NCBI GenBank assembly: GCA_039000515.1
Contig: JBCFYV010000012.1
Coordinates: 85,466,284 to 85,530,283 of the forward strand
Length of the DNA: 64,000 bases
Direction: 5' to 3'
Origin: Timema cristinae
Lineage: Eukaryota; Arthropoda; Insecta; Phasmatodea; Timematidae
Shown here: one piece after another, positions 46,806 to 58,400 of the stretch
How the letters are laid out: each line of letters begins with the position of its first letter
How positions within the stretch are numbered: the first letter of the stretch is position 1
Made by a program: the position numbers and the translations under genes
Notes under the pieces: generated by a model
The model's input: only the letters and a program-made list of their open reading frames with translations
The model's database searches: none
What the model was told of the DNA's origin: nothing

Positions 46806-47490
46806 GTGTGCGGAATGCCATCTCGGTATCTTACACTAGCTCGCATTCCTTTTGATGTGTGGAGTGCCATCCCTGCACATCTCACCAGCCTGCATGCCTC
46901 TTGATCTGTGGAGTGCCATCACACCAGCCTGTTTTCCTCTTGATGAGTGGAGTGCCATCCAAACTTATCACAACAATATATGTTCCTCTTGATGTGTGGC
47001 GTGCCATACCAACACATCTCACCAGCTTGTATTCCTCTTGGTTCATGTAGTGCCATCCCAACACACCACACCAGCCTGTATGCCTCTTGGTGCATGTAGT
47101 GCCATCTTAACATCACACCAGCCTGTATGCCTCTTGGTGCATGTAGTGCCATCCTAACATCACACCAGCCTGTATGCCTCTTGGTTCATGTAGTGCCATC
47201 CCAACACACCACACCAGCCTGTATGCCTCTTGGTGCATGTAGTGCCATCCTAACATCACACCAGCCTGTATGCCTCTTGGTGCATGTAGTGCCATCCCAA
47301 TACATCACACCAGCCTGTATGCCTCTTGGAGCATGTAGTGCCGTTCCAATACATCACACCAGCTTGTATGCCTCTTGGTGCATGTAGTGCCATCCTAACA
47401 CATCACACCAGCTTGTATTCCTCTTGGTTCATGTAGTGACATCCCAACACATCACACCAGCCTGTATGCCTCTTGGTGCATGTAGTGACA
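46806..47490. repeat. 47/49-bp minisatellite, ~14 copies
   Basis: Units read (plus strand) catgtagtgccatcctaaca, tcacaccagcctgtatgcct, cttggtg. From 47034 to 47322 the spacing of the cctcttgg core is 49, 47, 47, 49, 47, 49 bp, because a 2-bp longer form (acacaccacacc instead of acatcacacc) alternates irregularly with the short form. The left units (46806-47000) are the most diverged. It lies about 700 bp beyond the PLCE1 stop. Short open frames across it are by-products of the repeat. Confidence 0.92.
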
Positions 47491-48193
47491 TCCATATTGT
47501 CTCTGATAACTTGTAACACTTGTCTGTAACAATCTCAATTTCCAACTGTTGTAAGGCCAGGGCTTGTCAAATGTTCAGCAATAATACATTCCATTTATTT
47601 TAGTAGTCATTTACAAGGCTACGCATATTCTATACTGGATTTGAATCCTATTAGGAGAACTGTAATTATTTTAAGTTACTGGTCCTTGTCCACTATGATG
47701 CATTTTATACTTTGTCTTTTCATACTTCAGTATAAGTGAAAGCTCACAGTTTTTAATATAGTCTACAAGTACAATACTTGGAGCAAACTAGATACAAGTT
47801 ACTGGTGGTTTTAAAATGTCTGCTCATATACACTGTTTGCGTTGAACTAGCTCATGTGTGATCAATCTCTTTTCCAACTTATCTCCAATAAATGAAAATA
47901 GATATATTACTAAAATATTCAAACTAAATAGTACTTTCTTCACTGCCCCCTAATTCCATATTTATGGTGTTCACCACACATGATGAAATATTCAGATAAT
48001 TTCAACGTAAGATATTTAATATACAAAGTAAAAACAGTTAATTTTTAAACTAAATAAATGCAACATTATTTGTAAGTACTCATGTCGGTCGCCACGTATC
48101 ACAACGGCTGCCCTGATAAATGCGAAACCAAGAACAGTCTATTTAAGGATCCTTCCCTCACACTTATTTGAACCATACAAACCACATCTGACC
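47491..48193 (-). other. Probable PLCE1 3' untranslated region
   Basis: It lies directly downstream of the PLCE1 stop, AT-rich, without sustained reading frames. The true 3' end is unknown. Confidence 0.4.
47594..47599 (-). terminator. Candidate PLCE1 polyadenylation signal
   Basis: TTTATT on the plus strand is AATAAA on the minus strand, about 595 bases past the PLCE1 stop. No cleavage site can be confirmed. Confidence 0.3.
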
Positions 48194-49460
48194 TCAAGAC
48201 TTCCACACCCTCAGTTTTCTCAGAGACACTTTCTTGAGGCGCAACACGGTAGTCCTCAGGTCGGCGTCCCTTCCTTCCTCGTCACTTAGTGTCTCGCCTT
48301 CCGAGTGTACCTCCCGGCGTCTCTGACTCGGTGACGGACGAGCCATCGGATCACTCAATGCTTCCTGCACAGGCGTCTTGTCTCCTCGAGACACAAGTCC
48401 CTTTCCTAGACGCTCCAGCGTCGCGGTGCGGAGATTGACCGCCACACGGTGCCTCCGGCCGGTGCTGGGCGTCGCGCGGTCCCGCAGCACGAATCTCCCC
48501 AGCGTCTGCCAATGCGCCTGCGTGCTGTAGACGTTCTCGTCATCCGCCAGGAGCCTCTGCTGTCGGCTCCCTCCCCACTCCAATTCCTCCATCAGCACGA
48601 ACCTCGCGGGATCCTCCATGCGCCGAGCCTTCACCAGGGCCTGCGCCAACACGTCTTGCGCACTGGAGCTGAGGGGAACCTTCAAGATGGCATATGGGAT
48701 TTCGGGGGAGACGTTATACACGCACACGAGGAATGTCTCTGCCTCCTCCCAAGCGCTGGGGGGCCGAACCCCTCTCCCGAGCGGTCACGGCCCGCCGTGC
48801 TCCGGATGGATGACAGCCAGGCGCGGCTACTCGGGTCATCACCCATCCTCTTAAGTAGGAACCTTCCCTCCCCTGCCATTGCGCCTGCGCCTGGAGGGGT
48901 CGCTCCTGTAGGTCCAACACGCGCTGTGTGGCGGGAACGTCGCGGTCCTTCTTCTCCCAGCCGCGCGCCACCTCTTCAACCAGTATGTAGTCCTGAGCCC
49001 TTTCCGCGCCAAGACCCGCCTTCTGCAGCGCCTGCAGCACCACCTCTTGCGTCGTACTCTCCTGAGTGATCTTCAGGATAGTGTACGGCTCATCAGGGAC
49101 CACTCCATGAACCATCAGGAAGAACATGCGTCGCTTGAGTGGCACCGTGGAGTCCTTTTTACTGGCCGCCGCTTCTTCACGTCGAGGCCTCAGGGCTGCC
49201 ACCGTCGCTTTGGCACGGGAAGCAGCAGCGTCACCATTTTCCGCGGTTGCGCCTGCGTCATAGTCTAGACTCTCCTCCTCCGTGCGTGAGTAGACGAAGA
49301 GCGTTGCCAAAGAGAGCGGTTGGTTCTGCGAGGACCGCAGTCTCACGTGCCTGTATCCGGGCCTCAGACACTTGAGGGGCATGACGCGCTGGGCCAGGAG
49401 GTGGCTTGTACCGGCGTCCAAGACGCTGAACCGCAAGAACGCCAGGTCTCGAAACATCAC
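48194..49460 (-). CDS. PLCE1: PLCE1 last exon: end of C2, RA1, RA2, stop; two apparent frameshifts
   Basis: It starts [15 protein letters not shown] (C2 end) and continues to RA1 ([23 protein letters not shown]), which breaks after AQAQWQG. The expected [11 protein letters not shown] lies one frame over, with the switch at or beside a C4 run (plus strand 48870-48873). A second switch in 48758-48784, near a G6 run, leads to RA2 ([41 protein letters not shown]) and a basic tail ending KLRVWKS. The length 1267 becomes divisible by three with two added bases. RA2 of this class binds Ras/Rap. Confidence 0.88.
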
Positions 49461-52400
49461 CTGCAACAATGCCAGTTTGTTGCGTGATGGTTGACTCTCT
49501 AAAAACAATGCTATGTCACAGAGCTGAGTTCTGCCTTCTAATAACTTGTTCATGTGACTTCATATACTGCATTAGTAGTGAAAATAATGTCAGTATGCAC
49601 TAGTTTTTCATGAAAAATGAATGCTCAGGCGAAATTATTTGATACATTCTAAATTCTAAATGTGATATAATATGACTAGACCAGTTTATAAAGGTATCTG
49701 GTCCAAAATGGTCAGTGATTCTAAGTTAAAAAGATTAACGAATTAACAGATGTCTTCTATGCAAAAGTCATTATTTTACTTTAAGTTAGGTCAATGATGT
49801 TAATGTACCAATTCTGAATTTAATATCTTATAATGTTAGGCATATCTGGCGCTGCTACCTATTGATTTTCTACAACACTTTATAGATAGTTAATATCTAC
49901 TATAAAACTTTTAATGTTCCATGACAAAAAGATAGTCTATGATAATGTTCCGTGCTTAAAACCATATTTGTAATTCAAGCTTATCAAAAGCAATGTGTAA
50001 TAAATAAACAGTGTGTCATTTAAACAGCAACTATGTTTAATTACTTAATAACAGGAATTTAATAAATGATGGTTTGAACTAGCACGACCAAACAAAAGGC
50101 AAGGATGAAAACAATCACCTGAAAGAAGAAAGTGTCGTTCCAGATAGGATTCAGGGCGTTCCTCTGGATGACCTTGGTTTTCTGCTTGTTGCAGTCAACG
50201 GGTATCCCCACCACCTCCACCTCGACGTACGTGCTGGAGGCCATGTTGCTTTGACACATATACTGTCCTGAGATAACCCCCCGGATGAGGTGAGAGGAGT
50301 GAAGACCATCGAACTCCTTGTCCCAGGGGTTGAACCTGCGATACATCATGTGTGTCCGGTCCCACATCACCCTCGGTTTCAACACGTACCCGCACCGCCC
50401 GTTCTGCTCGAACATGGCGGCGTTTAGATGTAGTGCAGCATCCTCCGTCTGATAGTTGAGCGCTACCATTTGTGTGCCGAACGCCCAGAAGATGACCGGG
50501 TTGAAGTTAGATGAGTCTATGCGCATGCCCGCGGGGTAGGTCCGCACCAGCTGTGTCTCGGTATGAGCAACCAGTGCATGAGGCTGTTTCCGACACAGTT
50601 TTTTGGCAGTGTTCTCGTTGAGGGACGAGCACTGATAGCAAGGGTGATTGGCGTTGGGGCGCTGCTTGCCACCCCCACTGAACGAGGACATGACGTGTTG
50701 CTCCGAAGTGCCCGGAGAGGAGCCTTGGGTAGGTGTGGCGGGGGTGCTGGTCACGATGGTGGGGGGCGTGGTTGCTAGACCGGCGACGCTGCACTTCTTG
50801 GCCAATGTGACGGCCGTCGTCACAGGACGCTTGCACTTTACTGAGCTATTAGGGCTAATAGTGTTGAGGCCGCGGAACTTGATAGCCTACAATCAATGAA
50901 ATTAAATTCGTGACTTGTTTTTAAAATAACTTTGGTCTTATATCACGAGAATCAAGATGATAATTAGCATTTTGCCCTGAGAATTGTACCTATATGTAAA
51001 CTATACAGCAGATGTCGTACTGGGAGATGTATCTGTATGTAGACTATACAGCAGATGTACTGAGAAATGTACCTGTATGTAAACTATACAGCAGATGTCG
51101 TACTGGGAGATGTACCTGTATGTAGACTATACAGTAGATGTCATACTGGGAAATGTACCTGTATGTAGACTATACAGCAGATGTCATACTGGGAGATGTA
51201 CCTGTATGTAGACTCTACAGCAGATGTCGTACTGGGAGATGTACCTGTATGTAGACTATACAGCAGATGTCGTACTGGGAGATGTACCTGTATGTATACT
51301 ATACAGCAGATGTCATACTGGGAGATGTACCTGTATGTATACTATACAGCAGAACTAATACTGGAAGATGTACCACTATGTAGACTATACAGCAGATGTC
51401 GTACTGGGAGATGTACCTGTATGTAGACTATACAGCAGATGTCGTACTGGGAGATGTACCTGTATGTAGACTATACAGCAGAACTCGTACTGGAAGATGT
51501 ACCGCTATGTAGACTATACAGCAGATGTCGTACTGGGAGATGTACCTGTATGTAGACTATACATCAGATGTCGTACTGGGAGATGTACCTCTATGTAGAC
51601 TATACAGCAGATGTCGTACTGGGAGATGTACCTGTATGTAGACTATACAGCAGAACTCGTACTGGGAAATGTACCTGTATGTAGACTATACAGCAGAACT
51701 CGTACTGGGAAATGTACCTGTATGTAGGTAACTATACAGCAGAACTCGTACTGGAAATGTACCTGTATGTAGGTAGACTATACAGCAGATGTCGTACTGG
51801 GAGATGTACCTGTATGTAGACTATACAGCAGAACTCGTACTGGGAAATGTACCTGTATGTAGACTATACAGCAGAACTCGTACTGGGAAATGTACCTGTA
51901 TGTAGACTATACAGCAGAACTTCGTACTGGGAAATGTACCTGTATGTAGACTATACAGCAGATGTCGTACTGGGAGATGTACCGCTATGTAGACTATACA
52001 GCAGATGTCGTAATGGGAAATGTACCTGTATGTAGACTATACAGCAGAACTCGTACTGGGAAATGTACCTGTATGTAGGTAGACTATACAGCAGAACTCG
52101 TACTGGGAAATGTACCTGTATGTAGGTAGACTATACAGCAGAACTCGTACTGGGAAATGTACCTGTATGTAGACTATGCAGCAGAACTCGTACTGGGAAA
52201 TGTACCTGTATGAGACTATACAGCAGATGTCGTACTGGGAGATGTACCTGTATGTAGACTATACAGCAGAACTCGTACTGGGAAATGTACTTGTATGTAG
52301 GTAGACTATACAGCAGAACTCGTACTGGGAAATGTACCTGTATGTAGACAATACAGCAGAACTCGTACTGGGAAATGTACCTGTATGTAGACTATACAGC

Positions 52401-55400
52401 AGAACTCGTACTGGGAAATATACATGTATGTAGACTATACAGCAGAACTCGTACTGGGAAATGTACCTGTATGTAGCTATACAGCAGATGTCGTACTGGG
52501 AGATGTACCTGTATGTAGACTATACAGCAGAACTCGTACTGGGAAATGTACCTGTATGTATGTAGACTATACAGCAGAACTCGTACTGGGAAATGTACCT
52601 GTATGTAGGTAGACTATACAGCAGAACTCGTACTGGGAAATGTACCTGTATGTAGACTATACAGCAGAACTCGTACTGGGAAATGTACCTGTATGTAGAC
52701 TATACAGCAGAACTCGTACTGGGAAATGTACCTGTATGTAGACTATACAGCAGAGTCGTACTGGGAATGTACCTGTATGTAGACTATACAGCAGAACTCG
52801 TACTGGGAAATGTACCTGTATGTAGACTATACAGCAGAACTCGTACTGGGAAATGTACCTGTATGTAGACATACAGCAGAACTCGTACTGGGAAATGTAC
52901 CTGTATGTAGACTATACAGCAGAACTCGTACTGGGAAATATACATGTATGTAGACTATACAGCAGAACTCGTACTGGGAAATGTACCTGTATGTAGACTA
53001 TACAGCAGAACTCGTACTGGAAATATACATGATGTAGACTATACAGCAAACTCGTACTGGGAAATGTACCTGTATGTAGACTATACAGCAGAACTCGTAC
53101 TGGGAAATGTACCTGTATGTAAACAATACAGCAGAACTCGTACTGGGAAATGTACCTGTATGTAGACTATACAGCAGAACTCGTACTGGGAAATTACATG
53201 TATGTAGACTATACAGCAGAACTCGTACTGGGAAATGTACCTGTATGTAGGTAGACTATACAGCAGAACTCGTACTGGGAAATGTACCTGTATGTAGTAG
53301 ACTATACAGCAGAACTCGTACTGGGAAATGTACCTGTATGTAGTGACTATACAGCAGAACTCGTACTGGGAAATGTACCTGTATGTAGACTATACAGCAG
53401 ATCGTACTGGGAGATGTACCCGTATGTAGACTATACAGCAGAACTCGTACTGGGAAATGTACCTGTATGTAGACTATACAGCAGAACTCGTACTGGGAAA
53501 TGTACCTGTATGTAGGTAGACTATACAGCAGAACTCGTACTGGGAAATGTACCTGTATGTAGACTATACAGCAGAACTCGTACTGGGAAATGTACCTGTA
53601 TGTAGGTAACTATACAGCAGAACTCGTACTGGGAAATGTACCTGTATGTAGGAGACTATACAGCAGAACTCGTACTGGGAAATATACCTGTATGTAGTAG
53701 ACTATACAGCAGAACTCGTACTGGGAAATGTACCTGTATGTAGACTATACAGCAGATTCGTACTGGGAGATGTACCTGTATGTAGACTATAACAGATGTC
53801 GTACTGGGAAATGTACCTGTATGTAGACTATACAGCAGAACTCGTACTGGGAAATGTACCTGTATGTAGACTATAAGCAGATGTCGTACTGGGAGATGTA
53901 CCTGTATGTAGACTATACAGCAGATGTCGTACTGGGAGATGTACCTCTATGTAGACTATACAGCAGAACTCGTACTGGGAAATGTACCTGTATGTAGACT
54001 ATACAGCAGAACTCGTACTGGGAAATGTACCTGTATGTAGACTATACAGCAGAATTCGTACTGGGAAATGTACCTGTATGTAGACTATACAGCAGATGTC
54101 GTACTGGGAAATGTACCTGTATGTAGACTATAAGCAGTAACTGTACTGGGAAATGTACCTGTATGTAGGTAGACTATACAGCAGAACTCGTACTGGGAAA
54201 TGTACCTGTATGTAGACTATACAGCAGAATCGTACTGGGAAATGTACCTGTATGTAGACTATACAGCAGAATCGTACTGGGAATGTACCTGTATGTAGAC
54301 TATACAGCAGAATCGTACTGGAAATGTACTGTATGTAGACTATACAGCAGATGCTCGTACTGGGAGAATGTACCTGTATGTATAGACTATACAGCAGAAC
54401 TCGTACTGGGAAATGTACCTTATGTAGACTATACAGCAGATGTCGTACTGGGAATGTACTGTATGTAGACTATACAGCAGATGTCGTACTGGGAAATGTA
54501 CCTGTATGTAGACTATACAGCAGAATTCGTATGGGAAATGTACCTGTATGTAGACTATACAGCAGAACTTCGTACTGGGAAATGTACCTGTATGTAGACT
54601 ATACAGCAGAACTCGTACTGGGAAATGTACCTGTATGTAGGTAGACTATACAGCAGAACTCGTACTGGGAATATGTACCTGTATTAGTAGACTATACAGC
54701 AGAACTCGTACTGGGAAATGTACCTGTATGTAGACTATACAGCAGAACTCGTACTGGGAAATGTACCTGTATGTAGACTATACAGCAGAACTCGTACTGG
54801 GAAATGTACCTGTATGTAGGTAGACTATACAGCAGAATCGTACTGGGAAATGTACCTGTATGTTAGACTATACAGCAGAACTCGTACTGGGAAATGTACC
54901 TGTATGTAGACTATACAGCAGAACTCGTACTGGGAAATGTACCTGTATGTAGACTATACAGCAGAATTCGTACTGGGAAATGTACCTGTATGTAGACTTA
55001 AGAGAAGATGTCGTACTGGGAGAATGTACCTGTATGTAGACTATACAGCAGATGTCGTACTGGGAGATGTACCTTATGTAGACTATACAGCAGAACTCGT
55101 ACTGGGAAATGTACCTGTATGTAGACTATACAGCAGAACTCGTACTGGGAAATGTACCTGTATGTAGACTATACAGCAGAATTCGTACTGGGAAATGTAC
55201 TGTATGTAGACTATACAGCAGATGTCGTACTGGGAAATGTACCTGTATGTAGACTATAAGCAGAACTCGTACTGGGAAATGTACCTGTATGTAGGTAGAA
55301 CCATACAGCAGAACTGTAACATGGGAAATGTACCTGTATGTAGACTATACAGCAGAACTCGTACTGGGAAATGTACCTGTATGTAGGTAGACTATACAGC

Positions 55401-58400
55401 AGAACTCGTACTGGGAAATGTACCTGTATGTAGACTATACAGCAGAACTCGTACTGGGAAATGTACCTGTATGTAGGTAGACTATACAGCAGAACTCGTA
55501 CTGGGAAATGTACCTGTATGTAGGTAGACTATACAGCAGAACTCGTACTGGGAAATGTACCTGTATGTAGACTATACAGCAGATGTCGTACTGGGAGATG
55601 TACCTGTATGTAGACTATACAGCAGATGTCGTACTGGGAAATGTACCTGTATGTAGACTATACAGAATCGTATTGGGAAATGTACCTGTATGTAGACTAT
55701 ACAGCAGAACTCGTACTGGGAAATGTACCTGTATGTAGACTATACAGCAGAACTCGTACTGGGAAATGTACCTGTATGTAGGTAGACTATACAGCAGAAC
55801 TCGTACGGGAAATGTACTGTATGTAGGTAGACTATACAGCAGAACTCGTACTGGGAAATGTACCTGTATGTAGACTATACAGCAGAACTCGTACTGGGAA
55901 ATGTACCTGTATGTAGACTATACAGCAGAACTCGTACTGGGAAATGTACCTGTATGTAGACTATACAGCAGAACTCGTACTGGGAAATGTACCTGTATGT
56001 AGACTATACAGCAGAACTCGTACTGGGAAATGTACCTGTATGTAGGTAGACTATACAGCAGAACTCGTACTGGGAAATGTACCTGTATGTAGACTATACA
56101 GCAGAACTCGTATAGGGAAATGTACCTGTATGTAGACTATACAGCAGAACTCGTACTGGGAAATGTACCTGTATGTAGGTAGACTATACAGCAGAACTCG
56201 TACTGGGAAATGTACCTGTATGTAGGTAGACTATACAGCAGAACTCGTACTGGGAAATGTACCTGTATGTAGACTATACAGCAGAACTCGTACTGGAAAT
56301 ATACATGTATGTAGACTATACAGCAAACTCGTACTGGGAAATGTACCTGTATGTAGACTATACAGCAGAACTTCGTACTGGAGAATGAACCATGTATGTA
56401 GACTATACAGCAGAACTCGTACTGGGAAATGTACCTGTATGTAGACTATACAGCAGAACTCGTACTGGGAAATGTACTGTATGTAGGTAGACTATACAGC
56501 AGAACTCGTACTGGGAAATGTACTTGTATGTAGGTAGACTATACAGCAGAACTCGTACTGGGAAATGTACTTGTATGAGTAGACTATACAGCAGAACTCG
56601 TACTGGGAAATGTACCTGTATGTAGACTATACAGCAGAACTCGTACTGGGAAATGTACTGTATGTAGACTATACAGCAGAACTCGTACTGGGAAATGTAC
56701 TTGTATGTAGGTAGACTATACAGCAGAACTCGTACTGGGAAATGTACTTGTATGTAGGTAGACTATACAGCAGAACTCGTACTGGGAAATGTACTTGTAT
56801 GTAGGTAGACTATACAGCAGAACTCGTACTGGGAAATGTACCTGTATGTAGGTAGACTATACAGCAGAACTCGTACTGGGAAATGTACTGTATGTAGGTA
56901 GACTATACAGCAAACTCGTACTGGAAATGTACTGTATGTAGGTAGACTATACAGCAAACTCGTACTGGGAAATGTACTGTATGTAGTAACTATACAGCAG
57001 AACTCGTACTGGGAAATGTACCTGTATGTAGACTATACAGCAGAACTCGTACTGGGAAATGTACCTGTATGTAGACTATAGAGCAGAACTCGTACTGGGA
57101 AATGTACCTGTATGTAGTACTATACAGCAGAACTCGTACTGGGAAATGTACTGTATGTAGGTAGACTATACAGCAGAACTCGTACTGGGAAATGTACTTG
57201 TATGTAGGTAGACTATACAGCAGAACTCGTACTGGGAAATGTACCTGTATGTAGACTATACAGCAGAACTTCGTACTGGGAAATGTACCTGTATGTAGAC
57301 TATACAGCAGAATTCGTACTGGGAAATGTACCTGTATGTAGACTATACAGCAGAACTCGTACTGGGAAATGTACCTGTATGTAGACTATACAGCAGAACT
57401 CGTACTGGAAATGTACCTGTTTGTAGGTAGACTATACAGCAGAACTCGTACTGGAAATGTACCTGTATGTAGACTATACAGCAGAACTCGTACTGGGAAA
57501 TGTACCTGTATGTATGACTATACAGCAGAACTCGTACTGGGAAATGTACCTGTATGTAGGTAGACTATACAGCAGAACTCGTACTGGGAAATGTACCTGT
57601 ATGTAGTAGACTATACAGCAGAACTCGTACTGGGAAATGTACCTGTATGTAGACTATACAGCAGAACTCGTACTGGGAAATGTACCTGTATGTAGAACTA
57701 TACAGCAGAACTCGTACTGGGAAATGTACCTGTATGTAGGTAGACTATACAGCAGAACTCGTACTGGGAAATGTACCTGTATGTAGGTAGACTATACAGC
57801 AGAACTCGTACTGGGAAATGTACCTGTATGTGTAGACTATACAGCAGAACTCGTACTGGGAAATGTACCTGTATGTAGACTATACAGCAGAACTCGTACT
57901 GGGAAATGTACCTGTATGTAGACTATACAGCAGAATTCGTACTGGGAAATGTACCTGTATGTAGACTATACAGCAGAACTCGTACTGGGAAATGTACCTG
58001 TATGTAGACTATACAGCAGAACTCGTACTGGGAAATGTACCTGTATGTAGGTAGACTATACAGCAGAACTCGTACTGGGAAATGTACTGTATGTAGGTGA
58101 CTATACAGCAGAACTCGTACTGGGAAATGTACTGTATGTAGACTATACAGCAGAACTCGTACTGGAAATGTACCTGTATGTAGACTATACAACAGAATTC
58201 GTATGGGAATGTACCTGTATGTAGACTATACAGCAGAACTCGTACTGGGTAATGTACCTGTATGTAGACTATACAGCAGAACTCGTACTGGGAAATGTAC
58301 CTGTATGTAGACTATACAGCAGAACTCGTACTGGGAAATGTACCTGTTTGTAGGTAGACTATACAGCAGAACTCGTACTCGGAAATGTACCTGTATGTAG

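Noticed and set aside
46859..47387. Open frames on both strands in the 47/49-bp minisatellite
   Set aside because: The 96-bp unit pair is a multiple of three, so frames stay open by periodicity alone.
48740..48880. A small intron explaining the two RA-region frame changes
   Set aside because: I tried the GT donors near 48840-48866 with the AG at about 48757. None joins the RA1 frame to the RA2 frame, and the conserved GRFLLKR segment would be lost.
48449..49069. 206-codon plus-strand frame opposite the PLCE1 last exon
   Set aside because: It is a GC-rich antisense shadow of the RA-domain exon, with no recognisable domain.
51181..57563. Open frames with repeated [21 protein letters not shown] peptides, on both strands
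   Set aside because: They arise wherever a few units stay in register. They change frame with every length variant, have no start context, and lie in a PLCE1 intron. They are not proteins.
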